Source: Ignavibacteria bacterium UBA7675
GTDB lineage: Bacteria; Bacteroidota; Ignavibacteria; Kapaibacteriales; UB7675
Direction of reading: 5' to 3'
Length of the DNA: 31,743 nucleotides
NCBI GenBank assembly: GCA_002483085.1
Contig: DLHF01000005.1
Location: forward strand, 1 to 31,743
In this document: in pieces, positions 14,980-24,316 of the stretch
Position numbering within the stretch: position 1 is the first letter of the stretch
Layout of the letters: each line of letters begins with the position of its first letter
Translations under genes and position numbers: made by a program
Notes under the pieces: generated by a model
What the model saw: only the letters and a program-made list of their open reading frames with translations
What the model was told of the DNA's origin: nothing
The model's database searches: none

Positions 14980-15690
14980 TTATTTCTGCATCACTTTCGA
15001 TTCCTGCGGCAAGCCCACATTGCCATAGCTCTGGAATTCGAGCACGGGAAAATCGGGATGGGTAGTTTTCATCGATACGTTCGAGTTGAAGTATCCAGCT
15101 TTATCGGGTGTTACTGTGCCCTCCACTTCCACCGAGCCACCTGCTTTGATCACAACCGAACCCGATAGATTGAGCTTCAGGCCATTGGTCGCGTCGATAT
15201 CAGAAAGCGTTACGTCTTGCTTGGAGAGGTTGGTAATCATGAGTTTTGCCGTCGTAGTTTTGCCTACTTCGAGCGTATTAAAAGCCAAGTACGCAGGAGC
15301 CAGCGACAAAGCGCGCTCGATATTGGCTTTCAGATACACTGTCATCGCTGCCTGTGCCGGATCATTGCTTGTCACCGAGATGGTTTTGGTCACTGGGCCA
15401 TTACTACTCACATTAAGCGTTACGTGCATCACCGTCGATTCGCCGGGCTTGAGCTCTTTCTTTTCGAGCGGTGCAGTTGTACAACCGCATCCGGGCTTCG
15501 GATCGTTGAGCGTCAGTAATTCTGTCCCTGTGTTTTTCAGCACGAGATCGGCTTTCAGCGGTGTCTGTTTAAAGCTGACTGTTCCCCAGTCTTTCGTTGT
15601 GCCGCCTTCAATTTCGAGTTTGGGCTGAGCAAACAACGATGTCGCAGCGGCCATAAAGGTGCACACGGCCAGAGTTGTAAAGCGTTTCAT
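14980..15690 (-). CDS. DUF1573 exported protein
   Basis: A 236-residue protein with a signal peptide (MKRFTTLAVCTFMAAATSLFAQ). The mature part opens with the DUF1573 pattern: WGTVSFKQTP, then VLKNTGTELL and DPKPGCGCTTAP. The CGC cysteine motif is the family hallmark. A second immunoglobulin-like unit follows (LAFNTLEVGKTTTAKLMITN), so the protein is a pair of Ig/ASH-like beta domains. The family is abundant in FCB bacteria, located in the periplasm or on the surface, and its function is not established. TATCAAATTGTT precedes the ATG directly, again with no Shine-Dalgarno site. The gene has its own terminator and lies 44 bp after the outer-membrane barrel gene, possibly co-transcribed with it. 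Confidence 0.88.
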   Translation of the reverse strand: MKRFTTLAVCTFMAAATSLFAQPKLEIEGGTTKDWGTVSFKQTPLKADLVLKNTGTELLTLNDPKPGCGCTTAPLEKKELKPGESTVMHVTLNVSSNGPVTKTISVTSNDPAQAAMTVYLKANIERALSLAPAYLAFNTLEVGKTTTAKLMITNLSKQDVTLSDIDATNGLKLNLSGSVVIKAGGSVEVEGTVTPDKAGYFNSNVSMKTTHPDFPVLEFQSYGNVGLPQESKVMQK

Positions 15691-15734
15691 AACAATTTGA
15701 TAATTGTGAAAAATACTGAAAAAATCAATTTTGG

Positions 15735-16550
15735 CTAGTTTATGTCATCGATTATCAGGCCGTACAAAATGCCGACCTGCACACCAACCGACACACGTTG
15801 CCAAGGCGTATCGCTGGCCATACTGGTAAGCGGAAAGGCCGCATATACCGAGGGCGACGCGTACAGGCTTCTGCCGAGCGGTACGTCTACCCCCACTGAA
15901 ACCCTACCGCCTGCATAGAACGAACTAAAGCCGACAATGTTATCTGCGAGGCTTTGTTCCTGGCTTCCATCGGAAAAGCGCTGCGAGGCCGGGGAGACTA
16001 TGCGCTGCCTTTGCACGGTAGAGCTTGACAGCAAGAATCCCGCTTGTACACCAGCTCCTACAAAGAGTTTCGAGGAGGGAATTGGTCGATAGCGCGCCCC
16101 GAGATCAAGCGAGACATAGGAAAAGTCGCTTTCTATTTCGTAAGCAATGATTGTGGGCGGAGCACCGGGAGCTCGCGCAAGAGTATCGCCATTGGAATCG
16201 AACACGCCGTTCATCATCTCGTAGCGCACAGAGCCACTCACAGCCCAAGATTCATCCAACCACTTATCGAGTTGCAGCCCACCGGCAAAGCCTTTGCCAT
16301 CGCCATTGCGGAACGTACCGCACAGCACAACTCCCTGAAGATAATTGATATCACCGCTGAATGTGTGAAAGGAACCCGATGCGTTTACACCGAGAAACAA
16401 CGTCGGGTACGACGACGGTAAGCGTGCAGAATACTGCCAGTCGAAGCCCTGCGAAAGAGCCGGGATTGCGGCTGTACACCACACCAAAACCACGATCAGG
16501 AGCATAGCGCACTGCATTCTCCTTATGTTTACCATGTCTGCACTCGTCAT
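15735..16550 (-). CDS. Outer-membrane beta-barrel protein coupled to a T9SS cargo gene
   Basis: A 271-residue protein. The start region is followed by a hydrophobic signal sequence (MLLIVVLVWCTAAIPALSQG). The rest consists of alternating, Gly- and aromatic-rich strands such as YVSLDLGARYRPIP, KLFVGAGVQAGF and VSVGVQVGILYG, typical of a small outer-membrane barrel (PorT/OmpA-barrel-like). Its ATG overlaps the TGA of the preceding surface-protein gene as ATGA at 16550-16547, so translation is probably coupled. In T9SS organisms, barrel proteins of the PorP/SprF kind are often paired with secreted adhesins. That role is an inference; I cannot assign the barrel to that family by eye. The open frame farther upstream lies inside the neighbouring gene and is rejected. 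Confidence 0.78.
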   Translation of the reverse strand: MTSADMVNIRRMQCAMLLIVVLVWCTAAIPALSQGFDWQYSARLPSSYPTLFLGVNASGSFHTFSGDINYLQGVVLCGTFRNGDGKGFAGGLQLDKWLDESWAVSGSVRYEMMNGVFDSNGDTLARAPGAPPTIIAYEIESDFSYVSLDLGARYRPIPSSKLFVGAGVQAGFLLSSSTVQRQRIVSPASQRFSDGSQEQSLADNIVGFSSFYAGGRVSVGVDVPLGRSLYASPSVYAAFPLTSMASDTPWQRVSVGVQVGILYGLIIDDIN

Positions 16551-19500
16551 TTGGCGATATACATTTTTCGCACCTCGCGGAAAATACCCGCTTTCATTTC
16601 GTAAAAATACAATCCGGGAGCCAAATTGTGCACCGGAACCGGTACTTTGTATGTACCTGAATAGTGCCAACCGTCGGCGATTGCGGCAACGCGATTGCCA
16701 CGAGCGTCGAATATATCAATCTTTACATCAGTAGAAAACGCCACTTCGTACTCTATAAAAGCATCGTCGCCAGCGGGGTTGGGAGTGTTCTGTTCAAGGC
16801 GGAACATACCCGACGCGGCAGGACCGATCAGCGAGCCGAGATTACAGACAGAATCCAGTGCAAAGGCACCGCCCGCAAGCTGCACACCCAGCAGCCCCTT
16901 GCAATCGCCATCGCCAAAATCTGTATTGCGGAGGTCGATTGATGTAAGTGGCTTCTGGCCGAGATACGTATCGAAATACAGCACAATCAACGTGTCTTTT
17001 TCCTGGAAGAACGTGTTGGTAGGTAGTGTTATCTCTACATCTAATGTACCGGGCGTAGAATCATCTATTTTCACGTCACTTCTGCTGGCCGACTGCGCAG
17101 CCGTGCCTGCCACATTGTAGATACCGCTATACACTAGCAGTGAACCATCATACAGAAGCGTTGTCGTAAACGATCTAATCGAAGTAAGAAGGTCGGGCCG
17201 CTCAACAACAATAGGTATAGCAATTCGGCGTCCGGGGCGTGCAGTAAGTACGGGCAGGCTCACTGTTACCGACTGCGGCGACACAGCCTCGCCATGAACG
17301 GGAATGCGTACAGTGCTGTCAGGCAAGCCAGCATCGGTAAGAAGTAGCAAGGTGTCGTTGTACACACCAGTACCTGTTGGCGTAAAACGCACTTTCACGA
17401 CAGCGAAATTGCCCGCAGCGATGGTCAATGGCTGTGGTGCGACAACCTCAAAAGGGTTTCCCTTCTGCATTACTGGCAATTGCACCTGCATGGAGCTGTT
17501 GCCGGTATTATTGATGCGTACAGACAATTCCTTGCTACGCGGACAGGTTTCGACAAAAATCACGCTGCCAAAGTCGAGCTCGCTTCTGTCGGTCTGCGCT
17601 ACTGGCTTGATAGCATTAAACCGCACAAAGAATATACGCGCTGCTGCTGAAGCGGGCACGCATTTGATACCGCGCTCCGGCGCAATAATATCGCTCGCAA
17701 TTTCGCACCGCAGCAGATACTGCCCTGCTCGCGTAGGCAGCACGCGTATCGTCGTGCGGGCTGTGCTGTCGATCTGCACTGTTGCGCTGGGAAAGGCACC
17801 GCTTACTGTAGCATAATTGAATCCGCCATTGGGAAATATCTCTTCTTTCAGTACCTGCCCATTTGCACGCATTCTGAACGGCAGATTCCCTTTGTTTGCA
17901 AAAAATGCTGTCACCGAACTCTCCATTCCCACGCGCACATTGCCGAGGTCGATGGTATCACCGGGAAACTGGTAATATTCCGTAGAAAGGTCCTGAATAG
18001 CCGAATCAAGACGAAGCTCCTGCTGCACGCCAACGCCGGTGAGCAGTACATCAATGGAGTCCGACTCTTTACCGGAAGTGTAGTGCACATAATACCGCAC
18101 AGTATCCGGCCCGCGCTGCGTAGGCTTGTATTCTATTATTGGGCTCGCAGTTTCGTTCTGCGCAAGTAGCACAGGATAATTCAAACCCGTAAGACTGAAC
18201 ACCAGACCGTTATTGCTATGGATGATCTCTGCCCGCTGGCCAGTGAGCTTTACTTCTTGCTCGACTTTATTGGTAATGTTCCAATTCACGCGGCTATCGG
18301 AACAGGGATTACCCACATACACCGAGTCGAATTCGATGCGGTCAATGGCTTCCGGGCGCGACTGGAGTTTGCGAGCTACGAGAAGGAAAGAATCGAGCAC
18401 TATAATTCGGAATGTATCGCGGCCATCAGGTGTTTTTTCTGGCACAGAGACACCAATCTTTAGTTTGGCTTCAATCTGCCCTGTCCGAAGGAAAGCATTT
18501 GCTTCAAATTTCATAGCAAACGCCTGCCAGCGGTTGCTAATCGTATCGATATTGTTCACCCCAAAAGCAAACGCCGGGGTAAACTCAACCTTATCAGTGG
18601 GATAGGGATCGGCATCTGTAGCAGCCGAAACGCTATAGTGCGGCACAAGCGGTTCTTCGATAGACAATTTCACATTGCCGATATTCCGCACATAAAATGG
18701 CTTAAACAGCGGAATACCCGCACGGGTCACTCCAAAATAAATAGTATCCTGTGCAAGGTCGATTGTGTCGGCTGCGAGCACCAGAGCGGCCATTTCTCCT
18801 CGCCCTTTCAAGTACACAACATAGCGCTGCGTATTACCACCACCGATAATAATAGAATCCAGGTAATCACCCGGAGCAGCGGGATTAAAGCTAACATCCA
18901 CACGCACTTGCTGGTTGGTGCCAAGGCCAAACACCGGATCGGGTACATCCGATCCTCCCTCTTTAGCAAGACCAAATGGCGCCCGTGGTGGTGTATAGCC
19001 AAACTCAGCAGCAGAACTTCCCGCACTGGTAATGACCAATTTCTTTATCACAGGCCCGCCGCCGACTGGCTGCGCTCCGAAGTCGATAACGTCTACCACA
19101 CTTAATCGCGCATCAGTTCCCTTGCCGCGTACTAGAAGCTCGAAAAACCGCTTTTGTCCGTCGGGGTTCTGTGTAGTGTCGTTGCAGTACAGTCGAATAG
19201 TAAGTGTTTTCTCACCTATGGACTTCGGTACAAAGCGCACCTCCAACCGCAGCAGGTCGGCGGACTCGATATATCTGTCCAGGAGCAGCGGCAGGGACGG
19301 AGTATTCCCCCATTTGTCGCTGGAAATAATATTAAAATCAGTAATATCACCTGTAGCCTGTATGCTGTCGATACGGAGCTGTTCGAGGCCGCGATTGCGG
19401 AACACCTGTTGCGTAATCAGCGAAGCACCGCCGCTTACTGCCTGTAGCGAGAGCGTGCCCACGTCGATATTGGTATTGCGGAGCACGACAGAGCGGTCGT

Positions 19501-20176
19501 CGTCGTTGAGCACAATAGTACTATCGTGAATAGCCGTAAGAATAAGCTCAGGGCTTTGGCGCTCTATCACTACGCGAAAAGTCGTCGGCAGATTGTTCTC
19601 GCTGTTGTCGGCGTAGTAGGCTTCGTACCCTGTTTCCCCATAGCGGTCGATAAACATGTATTGAGCAAACAGATCGCTGCCAATCACTGTTTTTGTATAG
19701 GTATGGCCAGCATTGTACGAGTCGCCATCTGGCACAAAGCGATAGCGTTTCAGCAGGGAGGCATTGCGGTTGAGCACAAAATTTTCAAGCGCGTACTCTG
19801 GCGGAGCGGCCTGTTCCACAGCATTAGTAGCCAGAAAGGTATTACATACTTCTGGCTGAATTCCACAGAACACAGCATACAATCCGCCATTGTCTTCGAT
19901 AGGAAGTTTGGGGTTGGTAATAGGAATACCACCGAACACAAAATTAGTAAGCGCAAAGCGGGCGTCAATTTCCACTTTATTTTTACCGCCAAACTGCCCT
20001 ACTTTTCCTCCCCCGTCCACTGTCCAGCGATAGACAGCATTCTGCCAATGCCGGTAATGCGAATACGTAGGAACAGTATCCGTAAGCTTTACGACAACTG
20101 TATCCACCGGCTGAGCCTGAACCCCGGCTACTACGAGCAATACTGCAATCAGCAGCCACAGCGTGCGGCCAGCCAT
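16547..20176 (-). CDS. T9SS-exported multi-ASH surface protein with cohesin-like domain
   Basis: A 1209-residue secreted protein. Signal peptide: MAGRTLWLLIAVLLVVAGVQAQ. Residues about 25-310 form an N-terminal module I do not recognise. From about 355 to 965 there are roughly five Ig-like choice-of-anchor D (ASH) domains, seen by recurring openings such as VIDFGAQPVGGG, IDLGNVRVGMES and LDFGSVIFVETCP. Residues about 970-1105 resemble a cohesin-type beta sandwich (LTARPGRRIAIPIVV...TLLYDGSLL). The last 80 residues are a type A T9SS sorting domain: NTPNPAGDDAFIEYEV, IFDARGNRV and LAPGLYFYEMKAG. The protein should cross the outer membrane by T9SS and be attached to the surface. An alternative start at 20221 adds 15 residues. 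It overlaps the downstream barrel gene by ATGA. Confidence 0.92.
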   Translation of the reverse strand: MAGRTLWLLIAVLLVVAGVQAQPVDTVVVKLTDTVPTYSHYRHWQNAVYRWTVDGGGKVGQFGGKNKVEIDARFALTNFVFGGIPITNPKLPIEDNGGLYAVFCGIQPEVCNTFLATNAVEQAAPPEYALENFVLNRNASLLKRYRFVPDGDSYNAGHTYTKTVIGSDLFAQYMFIDRYGETGYEAYYADNSENNLPTTFRVVIERQSPELILTAIHDSTIVLNDDDRSVVLRNTNIDVGTLSLQAVSGGASLITQQVFRNRGLEQLRIDSIQATGDITDFNIISSDKWGNTPSLPLLLDRYIESADLLRLEVRFVPKSIGEKTLTIRLYCNDTTQNPDGQKRFFELLVRGKGTDARLSVVDVIDFGAQPVGGGPVIKKLVITSAGSSAAEFGYTPPRAPFGLAKEGGSDVPDPVFGLGTNQQVRVDVSFNPAAPGDYLDSIIIGGGNTQRYVVYLKGRGEMAALVLAADTIDLAQDTIYFGVTRAGIPLFKPFYVRNIGNVKLSIEEPLVPHYSVSAATDADPYPTDKVEFTPAFAFGVNNIDTISNRWQAFAMKFEANAFLRTGQIEAKLKIGVSVPEKTPDGRDTFRIIVLDSFLLVARKLQSRPEAIDRIEFDSVYVGNPCSDSRVNWNITNKVEQEVKLTGQRAEIIHSNNGLVFSLTGLNYPVLLAQNETASPIIEYKPTQRGPDTVRYYVHYTSGKESDSIDVLLTGVGVQQELRLDSAIQDLSTEYYQFPGDTIDLGNVRVGMESSVTAFFANKGNLPFRMRANGQVLKEEIFPNGGFNYATVSGAFPSATVQIDSTARTTIRVLPTRAGQYLLRCEIASDIIAPERGIKCVPASAAARIFFVRFNAIKPVAQTDRSELDFGSVIFVETCPRSKELSVRINNTGNSSMQVQLPVMQKGNPFEVVAPQPLTIAAGNFAVVKVRFTPTGTGVYNDTLLLLTDAGLPDSTVRIPVHGEAVSPQSVTVSLPVLTARPGRRIAIPIVVERPDLLTSIRSFTTTLLYDGSLLVYSGIYNVAGTAAQSASRSDVKIDDSTPGTLDVEITLPTNTFFQEKDTLIVLYFDTYLGQKPLTSIDLRNTDFGDGDCKGLLGVQLAGGAFALDSVCNLGSLIGPAASGMFRLEQNTPNPAGDDAFIEYEVAFSTDVKIDIFDARGNRVAAIADGWHYSGTYKVPVPVHNLAPGLYFYEMKAGIFREVRKMYIAK

Positions 20177-20364
20177 CTGGAGAAGCCCGTTCTTTACGCG
20201 CACAGTGGCATCATGTATCATAGGCACAAATTGTGGAATACATATCGTTTCCAAACACACAACAAGAGCAGTTTCCAAATTACTTAAAAACGCCATACGG
20301 AGCAATGCACGATTACACCAAATTCAGAGACACATAAACTCAAAAATTTCGTATTTTCGGGACT

Positions 20365-21204
20365 ATGACTGACAGAACCCGACCTATTGGCGTTTTCGAC
20401 TCCGGCGTTGGCGGCCTGACTGTGCTGCGCAAGCTCGCTGCTCTCCTTCCGGACGAAGACCTGTTGTATCTCGGCGATACAGCTCGTGTTCCTTATGGGA
20501 ACAAATCTGCGGGCACAGTACAGACCTATACACACCAGTGTACGCGGTTTCTGCTGGGGCAATCCGTGAAGTTGATTGTTGTTGCGTGCAACACTGTTTC
20601 GGCAGTTGCACTTCAGGTAGCTACCGATCTGTCGCCCGTACCTGTCGTTGGCATGATACAGCCAGCGGCCAGCGCTGCTATTCGCTCCTCGTCGAATGGC
20701 AAAATTGGCATCATCGGTACATATGCTACCGTAGGAAGCAAAGCATACGAAAAAACGATTAGAGCGCTGGACGCACAGCACAGCCCGGCAGTGTATGCTC
20801 AGGCATGCCCGTTGTTCGTGCCTCTGGCAGAAGAAGGATGGCACCATCACGCGGCTACACATCTGATAGCAGAGGAATATCTGGCTCCGCTCAAAGCTGC
20901 GGGTGTAGACACGCTCATCATGGGATGCACGCACTATCCCCTGCTCGCAGATGTGATCGGCCAAGTAATGCCAGGCGTTCGGCTTGTGGATTCAGGAGAG
21001 GAATCCGCAGTAGTAGCGCGCGATATTCTCACGGCAGCCGACGAAGCACAGCGCGAACGCACGACGCCGCGCCGCATCGACTGCTACATAACCGATAGGC
21101 CAACGACGTTTGCAGCGGTAGCCGAGAGGTTTCTGGGCTTCCCGCTTTCTAATATTCATCAAATTGCGATAGACGACTTGCCTGTGCTGCACGAGGAGGA
21201 CTAG
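20365..21204 (+). CDS. murI: Glutamate racemase
   Basis: A 279-residue enzyme that makes D-glutamate for peptidoglycan. The signature residues are all visible: PIGVFDSGVGGL with Asp12, the first catalytic Cys75 in VVACNTVSA, and the second Cys188 in MGCTHYPLL. The loop DTARVPYGNKS is also diagnostic. Length is normal and the protein is cytoplasmic. The ATG is preceded directly by TATTTTCGGGACT, a -10-like element spaced for a leaderless transcript. It is the first of a run of plus-strand genes (HD-GYP-like, permeases, giant PAS sensor) and is divergent from the T9SS cargo gene. Confidence 0.97.
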   Translation: MTDRTRPIGVFDSGVGGLTVLRKLAALLPDEDLLYLGDTARVPYGNKSAGTVQTYTHQCTRFLLGQSVKLIVVACNTVSAVALQVATDLSPVPVVGMIQPAASAAIRSSSNGKIGIIGTYATVGSKAYEKTIRALDAQHSPAVYAQACPLFVPLAEEGWHHHAATHLIAEEYLAPLKAAGVDTLIMGCTHYPLLADVIGQVMPGVRLVDSGEESAVVARDILTAADEAQRERTTPRRIDCYITDRPTTFAAVAERFLGFPLSNIHQIAIDDLPVLHEED

Positions 21205-21238
21205 CCCTTCCAGCACGTACCTTTATTCCATATACTCT

Positions 21239-22108
21239 ATGGACCACGCTCGACAGATAGAGATTCTCGGCGACAAGCTCGTGGGGAGTTTCCTGCAAAC
21301 TATCGACATTCTCTCTGCGCTGCTCGGCGCCGAGGAGCGGTACTATGCGGGTAGCCATTGCCGCTTTGTAGCCGAAAAGGCAGAGGAAACTGCCCGTATT
21401 ATGGGACTATCAGAAAGCGATATTTTTGAGATACGCACTGCCGCCCTGCTGCACGACATCGGTAAAATTGGCTTTCCTGATATAGTGCTTGCCAAATTCC
21501 CCGCCGAGATGCAGCCCGACGAATTTCGCTTCTATACAGGCCATTGCGAGCTCGGGCGCGAAATACTGCGCAGGCATCACTCGCTGGCAACAGTGGCCGA
21601 ATTGGTGTACCAACACCACGAGCGATTTGATGGATCGGGCTTTCCCCGGCACCTGCGCGGCGGCGATATCCACATCGGTGCAATGATTATCGGTGTGGTG
21701 AATGTGTACCACAATGCTATGTACCGGCGCTCCAAAGACCGCTACCAGCTCGCCGATACAGGCAGCAGTGTGGCGTCGGTGAATACGCTTGTAGACGAAA
21801 CTCGCACGCGCTATAGCCAAGTGATGCACCACTTCGCTCGCAAGTCCGGTGTGCTGTATCGCCCCGATGTCGTCGATGCCTTTACGTCGCTGGTGGAAAC
21901 CGACAGGCGGAGGCTCGGAGAAAAGATTATCAAACGGCTCACTGTCAATCAGTTGAAGCCGGGAATGACGCTCATAGAGAATTATTACACAAGCTATGGG
22001 CTGCTCGTAGCTGCTCGCGATGAAACTCTGAGCGATAAGATGATTGCCTCGCTCGTTCGCTTTGCGGAAATTGGAGAAATACCCCAGAAAGTACTCGTCG
22101 CAGACTGA
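21239..22108 (+). CDS. HD-GYP-like protein with altered metal ligands
   Basis: A 289-residue protein. Residues about 30-165 carry the HD-GYP core of c-di-GMP phosphodiesterases: LLHDIGKIG (His72-Asp73, Lys76), GHCELGREIL (His102) and YQHHERFDGSGFP (His126-His127, with GFP instead of GYP). The next motif, usually ADVFDAL, reads VVNVYHNAM, so the metal-ligand Asp is Asn155 and the following Asp is His158. A small C-terminal domain (about 233-289, RLTVNQLKPGMTLIEN) resembles beta-barrel domains attached to other HD-GYP proteins. There is no receiver or sensor domain. It may be a degenerate enzyme acting as a c-di-GMP binding or interaction protein, or an active mono- or bimetal variant. It follows murI by 34 bp. 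Confidence 0.88.
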   Translation: MDHARQIEILGDKLVGSFLQTIDILSALLGAEERYYAGSHCRFVAEKAEETARIMGLSESDIFEIRTAALLHDIGKIGFPDIVLAKFPAEMQPDEFRFYTGHCELGREILRRHHSLATVAELVYQHHERFDGSGFPRHLRGGDIHIGAMIIGVVNVYHNAMYRRSKDRYQLADTGSSVASVNTLVDETRTRYSQVMHHFARKSGVLYRPDVVDAFTSLVETDRRRLGEKIIKRLTVNQLKPGMTLIENYYTSYGLLVAARDETLSDKMIASLVRFAEIGEIPQKVLVAD

Positions 22109-22194
22109 TACATTGTAGGTAGGCCACCGCTTCCCTATATTAATACTATTACAGATTGAATTTTTCCCTTTGCACGCCCAGAACTTCAACGCTT

Positions 22195-23127
22195 ATGATA
22201 TCATATATTATCCGAAAGCTCCTGTACTCGCTCCTCATTATCTGGGGTGTGGTAAGCGCTACCTTTGTCCTTACCTCTGTGCTGCCCGGCGACCCCGCGC
22301 GCATGATGCTCGGCCAGCGGGGGGATGTCACCTCGGTGGAGGCATTGCGAAAGCAACTTGGATTGGATAAATCGCTCCCGGAGCAGTATGGCGATTACCT
22401 ACAAAAGGTTGTGAAAGGCGATCTGGGACGCTCGTTTGCAACAAACCGCGATGTATTAGAAACCATTGCAGAACGCACACCGGCTACGGCGCTCTTGGCG
22501 ATTACCGCGATGCTGCTCGCTACGATTCCGGGTATTCTGATAGGAGTGATTTCGTCGCTTCGACCCAATTCTTGGCTGGACACAACAGCGATGAGCATAA
22601 GCCTGCTGGGGATTTCCATGCCCTCCTTTGTTGTGGGTATTTTATTTGTGCTGTTGTTCGCCGCCGGCCCTGTGTTCGACTGGATGCCGGTGTCTGGCTA
22701 CGTAGATCGCGGCTGGGAACATCTCATTCTTCCGATGGTCACGCTCGGTATACGCCCGCTGTCGATCATTGCGCGGGTAACGCGCAGCAGTATGCTAGAA
22801 GTACTTGGGCAGGACTATGTACGCACAGCACGTGCTAAGGGGCTGAGCCCTACCACAGTAGTTGTAAAACACGCGCTTCGCAATGCTCTGAACCCGATTG
22901 TAACAACAGTGAGCACGTGGTTTGCGGCACTGCTGGCAGGTACGTTTTTCATCGAAATGATTTTTAACTGGCCCGGCATTGGCCTGGTAGCAATTAGCGC
23001 CATCGAAAAGCTCGATTATCCGATGATCCAGGGCGTTGTGCTGTTTACAGCAGTTGTCTTCGTGCTTATCAACCTGCTCGTGGACCTCCTGTATGTCTTC
23101 CTCGATCCCAAAGTAAAGCTAAGCTAA
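22195..23127 (+). CDS. Oligopeptide-type ABC transporter permease (DppB/OppB-like)
   Basis: A 310-residue inner-membrane protein of the DppB/OppB family. The opening MISYIIRKLLYSLLIIWGV, the TSVLPGDPARMM segment and the EAA loop (YVRTARAKGLSPTTVVVKHAL) are standard. Six membrane helices are expected. With its partner it would form the channel for di- or oligopeptides (or nickel, depending on the binding protein). The ATG at 22195 is preferred to the frame start at 22156 because it gives the canonical N-terminus. The DppC-like partner follows 51 bp later. No ATPase or substrate-binding protein gene is in the window, so the transporter must be completed from elsewhere. Confidence 0.95.
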   Translation: MISYIIRKLLYSLLIIWGVVSATFVLTSVLPGDPARMMLGQRGDVTSVEALRKQLGLDKSLPEQYGDYLQKVVKGDLGRSFATNRDVLETIAERTPATALLAITAMLLATIPGILIGVISSLRPNSWLDTTAMSISLLGISMPSFVVGILFVLLFAAGPVFDWMPVSGYVDRGWEHLILPMVTLGIRPLSIIARVTRSSMLEVLGQDYVRTARAKGLSPTTVVVKHALRNALNPIVTTVSTWFAALLAGTFFIEMIFNWPGIGLVAISAIEKLDYPMIQGVVLFTAVVFVLINLLVDLLYVFLDPKVKLS

Positions 23128-23178
23128 CAGCCATACATTCATTATACTTCATCTCATCATCCGAAAAACGACGCTGAT

Positions 23179-24264
23179 ATGCAAGAACCAATAGCGGAGC
23201 CCGTAGCGCAAACAAACGCACAACGCCCACAGGCAGAAAGCCTCTGGCAGTTGTCGTGGAAAAAACTGAAGCGAAGTATTTCGGCCATGATCGGCATGTA
23301 TCTGATTGGCCTTATCGTGTTTCTCGCTGTCTTTGCCGATGTAGTAAGCCCGTATGATCCGAACAGACAGATATTGGAATATGCAGTAAAGACGACAGGA
23401 TTTCGCGGCAATGTGATTTATAAAAAGAATCCGTCGCGTCCGGACGAACCCCATCCAGTTGCTATTGCCTCTTATACTCTTCGCGGCGATACGCTGCAAT
23501 ACACCGACCTTACCGGAGGCACCTATGCCATCAGCGTGGGCGAGCTGTACGGCACGTCGGAATCCGAATGGCACGACGAGCCACTGTATGTTCTGGGCAC
23601 CGACAGTTTTGGGCGGGATGTGCTCAGCAGGATTATCTACGGTGCGCGCATCAGCTTGTACATCGCAATTATATCGCAAGTTATTTCGCTTGCTATCGGC
23701 ATTGTACTGGGGGCACTTGCGGGCTACTACCGGGGCTGGGTGGATGATGGAATCATGTGGCTTACCAATGTCGTGTGGTCGTTCCCGAGCATTTTGCTTG
23801 TCATCGCATTTTCTGTAGCTCTTGGCCAGGGCGAATGGCAAACCTTCGTGGCAATTGGAGTTTCCACGTGGGTAGACGTAGCGCGGATTATTCGAGGACA
23901 GTTCTTTTCTCTGCGCGAAGCTGAGTTCGTGGAAGCGGCACGGGCATTGGGCTTTGGGCCGATGCGCACGATATTCCGGCATATTTTGCCCAACACACTC
24001 GGTCCTATTACCGTCGTAGCAACAGCGGGCTTTGCCAGCGCCATTGTAGCAGAAGCCGGGCTGAGCTTTCTCGGGCTGGGCGTCCAGCCGCCAACGGCAT
24101 CATGGGGACAAATGATCCGCGATGGTCGCGGCTACCTGGCTGTGGGAAGCAACCTTGAGCTGGCGCTGTACCCCAGCATTGCAATTGCTATTGCAGTATT
24201 CGCGTTCAACTTGCTCGGCGACGGGCTGCGCGATGCGCTCGACCCCCGCACGATCAAAAAATAA
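23179..24264 (+). CDS. Oligopeptide-type ABC transporter permease (DppC/OppC-like)
   Basis: A 361-residue permease. The cytoplasmic N-terminus is followed by the first helix (about 38-57), PYDPN at 58-62, and the LGTDSFGRDVLSRIIYGARIS block at 139 onward. The EAA loop reads EFVEAARALGFGPMRTIFRHILPN. Between PYDPN and LGTD there are about 77 residues, whereas E. coli DppC has around 25-30, so the external loop carries an insertion of roughly 45-50 residues with a beta-rich look (YTLRGDTLQYTDLTGGTYAI). It pairs with the upstream DppB-like protein. The insertion may contact a binding protein or the envelope; its role is unknown. Confidence 0.95.
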   Translation: MQEPIAEPVAQTNAQRPQAESLWQLSWKKLKRSISAMIGMYLIGLIVFLAVFADVVSPYDPNRQILEYAVKTTGFRGNVIYKKNPSRPDEPHPVAIASYTLRGDTLQYTDLTGGTYAISVGELYGTSESEWHDEPLYVLGTDSFGRDVLSRIIYGARISLYIAIISQVISLAIGIVLGALAGYYRGWVDDGIMWLTNVVWSFPSILLVIAFSVALGQGEWQTFVAIGVSTWVDVARIIRGQFFSLREAEFVEAARALGFGPMRTIFRHILPNTLGPITVVATAGFASAIVAEAGLSFLGLGVQPPTASWGQMIRDGRGYLAVGSNLELALYPSIAIAIAVFAFNLLGDGLRDALDPRTIKK

Positions 24265-24316
24265 CATGCCGGAGTAGTATCACACAGCTTACAGCTTCTC
24301 TCTGGGGAATAGTACT

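Noticed and set aside
14700..15065. 121-codon plus-strand frame across the DUF1573 terminator
   Set aside because: It crosses a strong terminator, overlaps the end of DUF1573 antisense and has no recognisable motif.
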